From an uncultured Trueperaceae bacterium (GTDB lineage Bacteria > Deinococcota > Deinococci > Deinococcales > Trueperaceae): a stretch of DNA of 64,000 nucleotides. The translations under genes and the position numbers were made by a program. Every line of letters begins with the position of its first letter. Positions within the stretch are counted from its first letter, which is position 1. Positions 1 through 7,725 of the stretch are shown here, piece by piece. The notes beneath the pieces were generated by a model. That model was given only the letters and a program-made list of their open reading frames with translations, did no database searches and had not been told where the DNA came from. Where the stretch lies: assembly GCA_937873495.1 (NCBI GenBank), contig CALMXZ010000007.1:198325-262324 (forward strand). Reading direction: 5' to 3'.

Positions 1-244
1 GGTTGGAGTACGTCACGCACTGCTGGTACGTGCGGTTCTCCATCGTCTTCTCGAAGCCCGTGTGGAGGTAGCCGACCTGCGGCTTGACCGACACGATCTG
101 CTCGCCGTCCAGGTCGACGACGAGGCGGAGCACGCCGTGGGTGCTCGGGTGCTGCGGACCGACGTTGATGCGCATGTAGCGCGTCGAGAACGAGCCCGGC
201 AGCTCGGACTCATCGCGCGGGGGGTTGACCGGCTTGACGCTCAC
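1..244 (-). CDS. nuoD: NADH-quinone oxidoreductase subunit D, N-terminal part
   Basis: Subunit D (49 kDa type) of respiratory complex I, part of the peripheral arm that carries electrons to quinone. Only about 81 codons are inside the window. Translating the reverse strand gives [17 protein letters not shown], then [18 protein letters not shown] and [17 protein letters not shown], which are the conserved family N-terminus including the quinone-site GPQHPSTHG segment. I chose the GTG at 242-244 because it overlaps the nuoC stop (GTGA) and places the conserved block about 25 residues in. It is the fourth gene of a nuoA-B-C-D run with overlapping ends, so it is almost certainly translationally coupled to nuoC. 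The gene continues past the left edge. Confidence 0.95.
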   Translation of the reverse strand, partial: MSVKPVNPPRDESELPGSFSTRYMRINVGPQHPSTHGVLRLVVDLDGEQIVSVKPQVGYLHTGFEKTMENRTYQQCVTYSN

Positions 245-878
245 GCCTTGCCCCTCCCCTCGTCAGGCAAGGTGCCTTCCGTGCTGGTCACGCCGCGCCG
301 CGCGCCGCCCGACCAGCCGGTGAGACCGGGGTTCCTGCCCGTCAGGCCGGCGCGGAAGGCGGCCGGGTCGAGGAAACGCCCGTCGTTGAAGAGGGTCGGG
401 GTCTCGCCGAGGGGGAAGTCCTTGCGGTGCGGGTGGCCGTCGAGGTCCTCGGGGGTGAGCAGCTTGCGTAGGTTCGGGTGACCTTCGAACTCGATGCCGA
501 GCATGTCGAAGGTCTCGCGCTCGAGGAAGTCGGCGCCCCGCCAGACCTCGGTGGCGGTGGGGACACTCTCGCCGTCGTCGACCTCCACGCGCACGAAGAG
601 CCGGTCGGTGCCGCGCACGTCGTGCACGTTGTAGACGACCGCGAAGCGCTTGCCGCGGTGCCCGGGGTAGGTCAGGTAGTCGATGCCGAAGATGTCGGTC
701 AGCATCTCGAGTCCGGCCGCCCGGCAGGCGCGCAGCGCCTCGACGACCTTGGCCTTCGGGACGGTGACGTTGAGCATCTCCTTGCCCTCGCCGGCGACGC
801 CGCCGAGCTCGACGAGCGCCGCGAGCGCCGCGGCGCGGTTCGCTCCTAGCGGGACGAGGTCCTCGAGCAGCGCGTCGC

Positions 879-882
<4 letters not shown>
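241..882 (-). CDS. nuoC: NADH-quinone oxidoreductase subunit C
   Basis: Subunit C (30 kDa type) of complex I, a peripheral-arm protein that binds NuoD. The 213-residue product has the signature region [20 protein letters not shown], then [20 protein letters not shown] and [19 protein letters not shown], the core of the family. The N-terminal 50 residues and the C-terminal tail ([16 protein letters not shown]...) are less conserved. The ATG overlaps the nuoB stop as ATGA (879-882), which fixes the start. The stop overlaps the nuoD GTG. A much longer in-frame ORF reaches back into nuoB but that extension is only the out-of-frame shadow of nuoB. Confidence 0.97.
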
Positions 883-1415
<533 letters not shown>

Positions 1416-1417
1416 GC

Positions 1418-1747
1418 TCACTTCCAGTTCAGGACGCCCTTGCGCAGCAGGTACACGTACCCGACGGCAAGGATCGCCACGAAGATGACGGCGTTGGCGA
1501 ACAGGAACTGCGGCGCGGCCTGGAACTTCACCGCGAGCGGGTAGAAGAAGGCCGTCTCGAGGTCGAAGATGATGAACACCATCGCTACCAGGTAGAAGTG
1601 CACCGGGAAGCGCTCCCTGGCGCTGCCGACCGCCGGTACGCCGGACTCGTAGGCCGACAGCTTCACCTCACCCGGCTTCTTAGGACCGAGGAGCCCACCT
1701 ACGACGAGGGCGGCGGCCGCGATCAGGCCGGCCGCCAAGAACATCAT
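1418..1747 (-). CDS. nuoA: NADH-quinone oxidoreductase subunit A
   Basis: Subunit A (ND3 type) of complex I, a small membrane protein with three helices. The 109-residue product begins [21 protein letters not shown] (helix 1), has the conserved loop [20 protein letters not shown] and helix 2 with [16 protein letters not shown], then helix 3 and a short basic tail. Bacterial family members more often have ESG with a nearby Cys; here the loop keeps YESG. The ORF runs open a further 78 codons upstream but that part has no family resemblance. The start at 1747 is preceded by AGAGG five bases away. It is the first gene of the nuo operon. Confidence 0.93.
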   Translation of the reverse strand: MMFLAAGLIAAAALVVGGLLGPKKPGEVKLSAYESGVPAVGSARERFPVHFYLVAMVFIIFDLETAFFYPLAVKFQAAPQFLFANAVIFVAILAVGYVYLLRKGVLNWK

Positions 1748-1884
1748 GAGGACCTCTAGATACAAGGAGGCTGCTCCTTCCGCGAGCGCCCGGCTTGGTT
1801 GGTGGGCGCCTCTTACAACCGCTCCTGACGTGGTCGTGACCACACGCTGCCGCTCGTGCGCGTTTTCACAACCTACCTTCGGAC

Positions 1885-1913
1885 AGTCTAGCAGGGGTAC
1901 ATTGGCGCAACAA
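1885..1913 (-). promoter_or_regulatory. Probable nuo operon promoter
   Basis: On the minus strand TTGTTG (1908-1913) is followed after exactly 17 bases by TAGACT (1885-1890). Transcription would start near 1878, giving a leader of about 130 nt before nuoA. Nothing else in 1748-1990 matches a sigma-70 type promoter as well. This is a motif call only. Confidence 0.45.
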
Positions 1914-1945
1914 GATGAGAGGTCCGAGAATGCCCGACCAGCAAA

Positions 1946-1964
1946 GCATAGTTGCGCACTATGC
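1946..1964. repeat. Perfect 7-bp inverted repeat between nuo promoter and tRNA-Lys promoter
   Basis: GCATAGT (1946-1952), a 5-nt spacer and ACTATGC (1958-1964) form a perfect dyad. It lies about 33 bp upstream of the proposed nuo -35 and about 85 bp upstream of the tRNA -35, so it could be a protein-binding site serving either side. No regulator gene sits next to it. The rest of the 344-nt gap 1748-2091 shows only the two promoters. Confidence 0.4.
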
Positions 1965-2048
1965 ATTGGCTTCCGCGCCACCCGGACCGCTCGCGAGCGG
2001 GCGCGGCCGCGCCTCCGTGCGACCGGTCTTCGGCGCGTAGGACGGCGC

Positions 2049-2077
2049 TTGACACTGCAGCGGTCTGCCTCTATATA
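2049..2077 (+). promoter_or_regulatory. Promoter of the tRNA-Lys/tRNA-Glu unit
   Basis: Consensus TTGACA (2049-2054), 17-nt spacer and TATATA (2072-2077), then about 14 nt to the first base of tRNA-Lys. The perfect -35 box and correct spacing make this one of the clearest promoters in the window. Confidence 0.8.
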
Positions 2078-2091
2078 CTGCTTTGGCTGTT

Positions 2092-2167
2092 GGGTCGTTA
2101 GCTCAGCCGGTAGAGCAACTGACTTTTAATCAGTGGGTCGCAGGTTCGAGCCCTGCACGACCCACCA
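2092..2167 (+). tRNA. tRNA-Lys (anticodon TTT)
   Basis: Complete cloverleaf. Acceptor GGGTCGT pairs with ACGACCC, the D arm contains AGCTCAGCCGGTAGAGC, the anticodon arm CTGACTTTTAATCAG holds TTT, and the T arm contains GGTTCGAGCC. Discriminator A is followed by an encoded CCA (2165-2167). Confidence 0.98.
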
Positions 2168-2196
2168 ACAGAACAAACCGGACAGGTCGGTCATGC

Positions 2197-2271
2197 GGCC
2201 CCTTCGACTAGCGGTTAGGTCACAACCCTTTCAAGGTTGCGGCACGGGTTCGAATCCCGTAGGGGTCACCA
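2197..2271 (+). tRNA. tRNA-Glu (anticodon TTC)
   Basis: Acceptor GGCCCCT pairs with AGGGGTC (one G-T pair), D arm around CGACTAGCGGTTAGG, anticodon arm CAACCCTTTCAAGGTTG with TTC, T arm GGTTCGAATCC. CCA is encoded (2269-2271). It lies 29 nt after tRNA-Lys and shares its promoter and the terminator downstream. Confidence 0.98.
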
Positions 2272-2276
2272 GCAAG

Positions 2277-2307
2277 AGGCGCTCTGCGAAGGGCGCCTTT
2301 CGCTTTT
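2277..2307 (+). terminator. Terminator of the tRNA-Lys/tRNA-Glu unit
   Basis: AGGCGC (2277-2282) pairs with GCGCCT (2293-2298) around a 10-nt loop and is followed by TTCGCTTTT, an intrinsic terminator with a T-rich tail. Confidence 0.75.
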
Positions 2308-2354
2308 CCCGCACGAGTCTCCTCACCCGCTCGAAGCCCCGCCCGACCCGGCTT

Positions 2355-2382
2355 CTGACGCACACCGCGGCTATGCCATAAT
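2355..2382 (+). promoter_or_regulatory. Possible tRNA-Val promoter
   Basis: CATAAT (2377-2382) is a fair -10 box about 45 nt before tRNA-Val. CTGACG (2355-2360), 16 nt upstream, is only a weak -35. A separate promoter is needed because a terminator lies between tRNA-Glu and tRNA-Val. Confidence 0.4.
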
Positions 2383-2427
2383 GCCGAGGCCGGCAAAGCC
2401 GGTTACCGCGGGTCCATCATCAGGCCA

Positions 2428-2502
2428 GGGCGATTAGCTCAGCGGTAGAGCGTCCGCTTTACACGCGGAGGGTCGGGGGTTCGAATCCCTCATCGCCCAC
2501 CA
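2428..2502 (+). tRNA. tRNA-Val (anticodon TAC)
   Basis: Acceptor GGGCGAT pairs with ATCGCCC, D arm TAGCTCAGCGGTAGAGC, anticodon arm TCCGCTTTACACGCGGA with TAC, T arm GGTTCGAATCC. CCA is encoded (2500-2502). Confidence 0.98.
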
Positions 2503-2507
2503 CACTC

Positions 2508-2546
2508 GACGGCGCGAGGCACCCATGTGAGGTGCCTCGCGCCGTC
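2508..2546 (+). terminator. Perfect 16-bp stem-loop after tRNA-Val
   Basis: A 16-bp perfect inverted repeat (2508-2523 with 2531-2546) around the 7-nt loop CATGTGA. There is no T-run after it. It most likely ends the tRNA-Val transcript or marks its processing point. It also lies 27 nt before the ribosome site of the leader ORF, so it may form part of the leader of the MFS gene. Confidence 0.55.
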
Positions 2547-2588
2547 TCCGCTGCTCTCCGGGCCAGAGACCCCAAGGAGGCGATCAAC

Positions 2589-2639
2589 GTGTCCATCAGA
2601 CCGGCGACCGACACCCGACGCAGCTGCGACCCGCTATGA
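2589..2639 (+). CDS. 16-codon leader ORF coupled to the MFS gene
   Basis: A strong ribosome site AAGGAGG (2574-2580) is followed after 8 nt by GTG and the peptide VSIRPATDTRRSCDPL. Its TGA overlaps the MFS ATG as ATGA (2636-2639). The MFS start itself has no recognisable ribosome site, so ribosomes finishing this ORF are the likely source of MFS translation. The arrangement resembles translational-attenuation leaders in front of drug efflux genes, but the peptide matches none I know. The reading frame and signals are seen; the regulatory role is inferred. Confidence 0.55.
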   Translation: MSIRPATDTRRSCDPL

Positions 2640-3865
2640 GCCGCGCTTCCGCGCTGCTCGACGTGAGGCCGCTCCGCGAGAGCCCAGCGTTCCTCCGGCT
2701 GTGGGTCGGCACCACCCTTTCGGTCTTCGGCTCGCAGCTCGCTTCGTTCGCCGTGCTCTTCCTCGTCTGGGAGCGCACGGGGAGCGCGGCGCTCGTCGGG
2801 GCGATCGGCGGGGCGCAGGCCGTGCCGATGCTGGTATTCGCGTTGCTGGGTGGGCGTATCGCGGACTCGGTCGACCGCCGGAGGCTGGTGATCGTGATCC
2901 GCGTCGGGCAGCTGCTCGCCTCTACGATACTCGCGGCCGTCGTCATCTCCGGAACCGCCTCCGTAGTACCGGTCTTCGTGGTGATCGCCATCCAGTCGGG
3001 ACTGAACGCCGTCGGAGCCCCGGCCTCCAAGACCTTCGTGCCGCGGCTCCTGAGCGGTGAACGCCTCAGCGCCGGTCTGGCGCTGACGAACCTCTCCTTC
3101 CAGATCAGCATGCTGGTCGGGCCGCTGATCGGCGGGTTGGTGATCGCGTGGGCGGGGGTCGGGCCGTGCCTGGTCGCCAACCCCATCGCGTTCGTATTCG
3201 CTCTCTACGGCGTCGCGCGCCTGCCCAGCATGCGGCCGGAGGGTTCGGGCGCCGACACACCCGGAAGCGGGTTCTTCGCGGCGGCCCGGCTGGTCGCACG
3301 CACGCCCGTGCTCATCGGCGCTTTCGCCACGGATCTCTGCGTCACCCTGCTCTCCATGCCGATCGCGCTGTTCCCCGTGATCAACGCCGAGCGCTACGGC
3401 GGGTCGAGCGTCACTCTCGGTCTCTTTCAGCCGGCGCTGGCGATCGGTGGCGTTCTGGTCGGCACGTTCTCTGGTCGGATCACCCGCAGCCGGAGACAAG
3501 GTCTAGTGATGCTGGTCTCGGGTGGCATCTGGGGCGTGGCGCTCATCGCCTTCGGCGCTGCCGACCGGTTATGGCTGGCACTGCCGGCCCTGGCGTTAGC
3601 CGGTGCAGCGGATGTCACGAGCGTCGTCTCGCGCGCCACGCTCGTGCAGGAGGCGACCCCCGATGCGTACCGCGGTCGCGTCAACGCGATCGACTACCTG
3701 GTCGGAGTCGGTGGCCCCCAGCTAGGCAACCTGCGGGCTGGTCTCGTGGCCTCCGCTACCGGCGGTGCGGCGAGCGCCATGTTGGGCGGGCTGGCGGCCG
3801 CGCTAGGTGTCGCCTCCATCGCCCTGGGCATCCCGGCCGTACGGCGGTACCGCAGGTCGGAGTAG
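2636..3865 (+). CDS. MFS efflux transporter (MFS_3 / EntS-like)
   Basis: A 409-residue major facilitator with about 12 membrane segments. The N-terminus PLRESPAFLRLWVGTTLSVFG and the conserved loop after helix 2, GGRIADSVDRRRLVIV, are typical of the MFS_3 group, which includes enterobactin exporter EntS and macrolide exporters. The late motif YRGRVNAIDYLVGVGGPQLG followed by LRAG is a hallmark of the same group. Substrate is not predictable from sequence, and export is the likely direction. Translation seems to depend on the short leader ORF that overlaps its start codon. The gene is followed by a 285-bp gap in which I see no gene or clear signal. Confidence 0.88.
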   Translation: MSRASALLDVRPLRESPAFLRLWVGTTLSVFGSQLASFAVLFLVWERTGSAALVGAIGGAQAVPMLVFALLGGRIADSVDRRRLVIVIRVGQLLASTILAAVVISGTASVVPVFVVIAIQSGLNAVGAPASKTFVPRLLSGERLSAGLALTNLSFQISMLVGPLIGGLVIAWAGVGPCLVANPIAFVFALYGVARLPSMRPEGSGADTPGSGFFAAARLVARTPVLIGAFATDLCVTLLSMPIALFPVINAERYGGSSVTLGLFQPALAIGGVLVGTFSGRITRSRRQGLVMLVSGGIWGVALIAFGAADRLWLALPALALAGAADVTSVVSRATLVQEATPDAYRGRVNAIDYLVGVGGPQLGNLRAGLVASATGGAASAMLGGLAAALGVASIALGIPAVRRYRRSE

Positions 3866-4150
3866 GGCGAGAGCCGGTGTAGTAGTCGACCTGCCGGCGG
3901 GGGCCCCACGACTAGTGGGTACACGTCCAGTTCATCCCTCCGCTGCCGTGCGTCGCACCGCCTCACCGCTACGGCAGCGACCTTAGATACGGTTCGAGCC
4001 GGTGCTCGCCGATCGGTGTTCCTAAGGCGTCGACGGCGAGGGATTCCAGGAAGAAGCGGGCGAGGAAGCCGTCTGATCACGAACTTGCATCGTGATCCCT
4101 TGATTAGGCGCTCATACTCCTCGCACCCATGCTTCCGGTAAGGCGGCGCG

Positions 4151-4750
4151 TCAGGGATTCTTGCGCAGAACGTACCGTGTCGCGGTGAGCCGGTCGGAGA
4201 CCGCGCTGGTCTTGGAGTCGATGTAGCCGCGCTCACGCAAGTAGTTCCGTACCTGGGAGTCGCCTACCGAGCCGCCCCTGCCCTTCGGGTAGACGCACCA
4301 TATGGCGAGGTGCGACGCGGACTCCGCGACCGCGAAGGCCGCGTCGAGGTCGGCCGTCCGTTCCAGCACGGCCACGATGAGCGTGGCGTCGCTCAGCACC
4401 TCGGTGGTAGCACCTGCCAGCGCGGTGCGCAAAGTTCCGTCAGCCAGCGACCCCGTCACGAAGGCCCGCTTCGAAGTGGAGACGCCTAACTTGTCGGCGA
4501 GGCTGGGCGGGGGCCTGAGCAAGGCGGCAGCCCATTTGCCAGCCTCGGGTTCGCCCAGCGTCAGGACGAGCGGCTCGCCGGCAGCTAGCAAGTCGAGACG
4601 GCCTCCCATCGTGGCCACGGTGGTGACGTCGGAGCGGGGGATACGCGCTCGGATAGCGCCGCGCAGGACGATCTCGTGGGACTCTAGCAGCGCCTTCACT
4701 TGCGCCGTCTGGCCCCGCCAGTCCGCGATCGCGCGAGCCTCACGTCCCAT
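4151..4750 (-). CDS. DUF3052-type protein of unknown function
   Basis: A 199-residue soluble protein. The C-terminal half (AIWCVYPKGRGGSVGDSQVR ... GYIDSKTSAVSDRLTATRYV) fits the pattern of DUF3052 proteins, where a YPK motif is followed by an alpha/beta end. The N-terminal part (LRGAIRARIPRSDVTTVATM ... PPSLADKLGV) is shared by longer relatives. Its ATG at 4748-4750 lies inside the end of the MerR gene (11-nt overlap), so the two are co-translated. Function is unknown; the pairing with a MerR regulator suggests a role in the same stress or ligand response. Confidence 0.7.
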   Translation of the reverse strand: MGREARAIADWRGQTAQVKALLESHEIVLRGAIRARIPRSDVTTVATMGGRLDLLAAGEPLVLTLGEPEAGKWAAALLRPPPSLADKLGVSTSKRAFVTGSLADGTLRTALAGATTEVLSDATLIVAVLERTADLDAAFAVAESASHLAIWCVYPKGRGGSVGDSQVRNYLRERGYIDSKTSAVSDRLTATRYVLRKNP

Positions 4751-5423
4751 GAGCAGACCCCGAAAGCGCGCTCAGTGCGAACCGCTCCGCGCTCGCGTGC
4801 TCGAGAGCCATCCGGCGGAGCGCGGCGAGGGCCACCTCGTAGGCGATAGTCCCGATCACCGTGACCTCCATCTGCACCGCGCGGTCATCGTCGGGCACTC
4901 CCTCCAACTCTTGTCCCGCCTCGGCGAGGATCCTCGGCATGCTTGCGTCGAAGGTGCGCAGGTCGAGGTCCCAGCCCCCCGACCACATGGCGACGAGCGC
5001 GTCGGCTAGCATCCCTCGGACCTGAGCGTCTTGGCGCACCCGCATGCCGTGCCGCCGCACGAACTCCTCCACCGCCACGAAGGCTCGCCGGTACTCGGGG
5101 GAGTCCCGATCCCGAGCCGGGACCATGGCGTCCTGAGCCACCCCGAAGGCGTCGTGGATCGCGACGCCTTCGTCATCGACGGCGGCGAGCACGCGCCGGA
5201 TCTCGGCCAACTGCAGCTTGCCGAGTTCCAGCAGCGCCCGGATCAGCCGCACACGCCGAACATGGCCCTCGCCGTACTCCGCCTGGTTCACCGCGCGCGC
5301 ATCGCCCGGGTGGAGCAGCCCCTCACGTAGGTAGTACTTGAGAGTCGAGATGCTGACCCCACTCGCCTCGCTGAGCCCGGCTATCCGCATTCGCACACGC
5401 AGTCGATGCTTGACATCTCGCAT
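4740..5423 (-). CDS. MerR-family transcriptional regulator
   Basis: About 227 residues. The N-terminal winged helix-turn-helix is clear: RIAGLSEASGVSISTLKYYL, then REGLLHPGDARAVNQAEYGE and the HVRRVRLIRALLELG stretch with the dimer helix. The C-terminal half (residues about 90-227) is helical and matches no metal-binding MerR type, lacking paired Cys, so the ligand is probably organic. Starts at 5435 (GTG), 5423 (ATG) or 5390 (ATG, MRIAGLS) are possible; I use 5423. The operator-like repeats at 5422-5452 overlap the start region, which suits self-control and control of the divergent DUF4188 gene. Confidence 0.88.
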   Translation of the reverse strand: MRDVKHRLRVRMRIAGLSEASGVSISTLKYYLREGLLHPGDARAVNQAEYGEGHVRRVRLIRALLELGKLQLAEIRRVLAAVDDEGVAIHDAFGVAQDAMVPARDRDSPEYRRAFVAVEEFVRRHGMRVRQDAQVRGMLADALVAMWSGGWDLDLRTFDASMPRILAEAGQELEGVPDDDRAVQMEVTVIGTIAYEVALAALRRMALEHASAERFALSALSGSAHGT

Positions 5424-5452
5424 AGATACTGACACTATCTATTATGGATAGT
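5410..5452 (+). promoter_or_regulatory. Divergent MerR-type promoter and operator
   Basis: On the plus strand TTGACA (5410-5415) is separated by 20 nt from TATCTA (5436-5441), the overlong spacer typical of MerR-activated promoters. A perfect dyad ATAGATA (5422-5428) / TATCTAT (5436-5442) fills the spacer and overlaps the -10. A second overlapping dyad ACTATC (5434-5439) / GATAGT (5447-5452) follows. The promoter faces the DUF4188 gene. Confidence 0.6.
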
Positions 5453-5477
5453 CAACCTATCCATTCAGGAGGCCAGC

Positions 5478-6011
5478 ATGAGAGCCATCCCGGGCCGATA
5501 CACAGCGAGCATAGAAGGCGACTTCGTCGTCTTCGTGATAGGCATGCGCATCAACAAGCTCTGGAAGCCGCACAAGTGGGTGCCGGTCATGAGCGCGATG
5601 GGACCCATGTTGAGGGAGCTGTTCACCCACCCCGAGAAAGGGTTGTTGAGCGCCCAGTTCGGTTGGTCGGGGCGCACGATCACGCTCATCCAGTACTGGC
5701 GGAGCTTCGAGCAGCTGGAACGGTTCGCGCGCGACCGCAACGACCCCCACCTACCGGCATGGCGGCGCTTCAACCGAAGGGTCGGTACGGGCGGCGACGT
5801 GGGCATCTTCCACGAGACCTTCAAGGTCGCCGCAGGCGCCTATGAGACCGTGTACAACAACATGCCCGTGATCGGGCTGGCCGCGGCAGGTGAGCATTTG
5901 CCCGTCGCACGGCGCGGCGAGACGGCGCGCCAGCGGATCCACGCGGACGATCCCGCTAACCACCCGACTCCTGTACGCTCGATGTCCCGAGCCGGAAGCG
6001 CGAGACAATAG
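5478..6011 (+). CDS. DUF4188 (monooxygenase-like fold) protein
   Basis: A 177-residue protein. IEGDFVVFVIGMRINKLWKP, then VPVMSAMGPMLREL, then FGWSGRTITLIQYWRSFEQL and ARDRNDPHLPAWRRFNR are the conserved features of DUF4188, a family with a dimeric ferredoxin-like (antibiotic-monooxygenase type) fold. The last 30 residues are unconserved. AGGAGG lies a good distance before the ATG. It is divergent from a MerR gene, a pairing often seen for this family, and probably is the regulator's main target. Enzyme activity is not established for the family as far as I know. Confidence 0.85.
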   Translation: MRAIPGRYTASIEGDFVVFVIGMRINKLWKPHKWVPVMSAMGPMLRELFTHPEKGLLSAQFGWSGRTITLIQYWRSFEQLERFARDRNDPHLPAWRRFNRRVGTGGDVGIFHETFKVAAGAYETVYNNMPVIGLAAAGEHLPVARRGETARQRIHADDPANHPTPVRSMSRAGSARQ

Positions 6012-6015
6012 CCAT

Positions 6016-6972
6016 ATGAACTCAAGTCACTCTCTTCACGTGATCGTCGGCGCCGGGCCGGTCGGAACCTCGCTGGCGCGACGACTCGCGCACGAGGGCG
6101 AGCGCGTGCGGGTGCTGACCCGCTCGGGCCGCGACTTCGGCATGCCAGGGGTCGAGTCGCTCGCAGTGGACGCAACCGACGTAGGCAAGCTCACGGCCGC
6201 TGCGCGCGGCGCACAGGTGCTCTACAACTGCGCTAACCCGGGAACGTACTCGACCTGGGAGAAGGAGTGGCCGCCGCTGGCAAACGCGATCCTGGCAGCG
6301 GCGGAAAGCACCGGCGCGGTGCTGGTGACGGCGAGCAACCTCTACGGCTACGGTCCTGTCGACGGACCCATGACGCGCGCGACGCCGTTGCGCCCCAGCG
6401 ACCACAAGGGCGCGCTGCGAGCGCGACTGTGGCGGGAGGCGCTGGCCGCCCACGAGGCCGGGCGGGTGCGCGTCGCCGAGGCCAGGGCGTCCGACTACAT
6501 CGGCCCGGCGTTGTCGATCGGCAACGGCGTGCTGGCGAGGTACGCCCACGCGACGCTAGGGGGCAAGCCGGCGATGGTGTTCGCCGATCCAGACCAGCCC
6601 CACACCTGGACGGCCATCGAAGACGTCGCCGCCACCCTTGCGATGCTCGGTCGGGAAGAGCGCGCGTGGGGCTCGGCGTGGATCGTGCCGTCCAACCCGG
6701 CGCTGAGCGTTCGCCGGACCTTGCTCGACCTGCACGGCGAATGCGGGCTCCCCGAACCCCGGCTACGGCAGGTGCCCCGGTGGACGATGCGTGCCGGGGG
6801 TGCGTTCGTCCCGCTGCTCCGGGAGGTCACGGGCGTCCTGTACCAGTTCGACGCGCCGTTCGTCGCCGATGGATCGGAGACGACCGAGCAGCTCGGGATC
6901 GCCCCGACGCCGTGGGAGCGGGTCGTTCGCGACACCGCAGCCGCGTGGCTGGCCAGGGCGCGAGCACGTTAG
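6016..6972 (+). CDS. NAD(P)-dependent epimerase/dehydratase-family protein (extended SDR)
   Basis: A 318-residue Rossmann-fold protein. VIVGAGPVGTSLARRLAHEG is the nucleotide-binding loop (GxGxxG). The line VLVTASNLYGYGPVDGPMTR holds the SDR active-site strand, with S-N-L-Y-G-Y replacing the classic S...YxxxK as in the atypical YgfY/YeeZ-like group. I take the ATG at 6016, which begins MNSSHSLHVIVGAG; the longer ORF upstream only overlaps DUF4188. It starts 4 nt after the DUF4188 stop, so the two probably share a transcript. Substrate unknown. Confidence 0.85.
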   Translation: MNSSHSLHVIVGAGPVGTSLARRLAHEGERVRVLTRSGRDFGMPGVESLAVDATDVGKLTAAARGAQVLYNCANPGTYSTWEKEWPPLANAILAAAESTGAVLVTASNLYGYGPVDGPMTRATPLRPSDHKGALRARLWREALAAHEAGRVRVAEARASDYIGPALSIGNGVLARYAHATLGGKPAMVFADPDQPHTWTAIEDVAATLAMLGREERAWGSAWIVPSNPALSVRRTLLDLHGECGLPEPRLRQVPRWTMRAGGAFVPLLREVTGVLYQFDAPFVADGSETTEQLGIAPTPWERVVRDTAAAWLARARAR

Positions 6973-6990
6973 GTCAGATCGCACCGCGAC

Positions 6991-7725
6991 TCACGGCGTG
7001 CGCCTACGCAGTGTCAACGAGGCCAACGCGAGGCACACCACTCCGAACGCCCCGACCACGAGCAGCGGCCGCCAGAGTTCCCAGCCGCCCTCCCCCGCCC
7101 TCACGGCCGTGACCGCGTCGATGGCGTAGCTGAGCGGTAGCCAGTCGCTGACGACGCGCAGGGCGTCCGGCATCAGGTCGCGCGGCATGAACAGGCCGCC
7201 GAGGAGCACTTGCGGGAAGACGAGGACGGGCATGAACTGGACAGCCTGGAACTCGGTGCGGGCGAAGGCGCTGGCCAGCAGCCCGAGCGCCGTCCCGAGG
7301 ACCGCCGCCGCCACGGCGACGAGCATCATCTGCCACAGCGAGCCCGCGACGTCGAGGCCGCACACCACCACCGCGAACGTCACGGTGATGACCGCCTCCA
7401 CCACGGCCATGAGCCCGAACGCGAGCGCGTAGCCGAGGATGAAGTCGGCCTTGCCGAGCGGCGTGGTCATGAGCCGCTCGAGGGTGCCGGACCGGCGCTC
7501 GCGCAGCGTCGCGATCGACGTGACGAGGAACATCACGATGAACGGGAACAGGACCAGGATCGCGCCGCCCAACAGGTCGAACACGCCGGGCTGGCCGCTG
7601 TACAACCACGCGAACAGTCCCATGAGCAGGCTCGGCGCGACCAGCATGAGCGCGACGGAGCGGTGGTCGTGGCTCAACTGCCGCAGCACGCGCCCGGCGG
7701 TCGCGAGGGTGCGGGGGCCGGTCAC
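6991..7725 (-). CDS. ABC-2 type transporter permease
   Basis: A 244-residue membrane protein of the ABC-2 family, six helices. Landmarks are FPFIVMFLVTSIATLRERRS, RLMTTPLGKADFILGYALAF and the family signature near the end, FPQVLLGGLFMPRDLMPDAL followed by SDWLPLSYAIDAV. The GTG start overlaps the ATPase stop (GTGA, 7722-7725), so it is coupled to it. Together they form an efflux pump, probably for a drug or lipid, under the TetR regulator upstream. Confidence 0.92.
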   Translation of the reverse strand: MTGPRTLATAGRVLRQLSHDHRSVALMLVAPSLLMGLFAWLYSGQPGVFDLLGGAILVLFPFIVMFLVTSIATLRERRSGTLERLMTTPLGKADFILGYALAFGLMAVVEAVITVTFAVVVCGLDVAGSLWQMMLVAVAAAVLGTALGLLASAFARTEFQAVQFMPVLVFPQVLLGGLFMPRDLMPDALRVVSDWLPLSYAIDAVTAVRAGEGGWELWRPLLVVGAFGVVCLALASLTLRRRTP

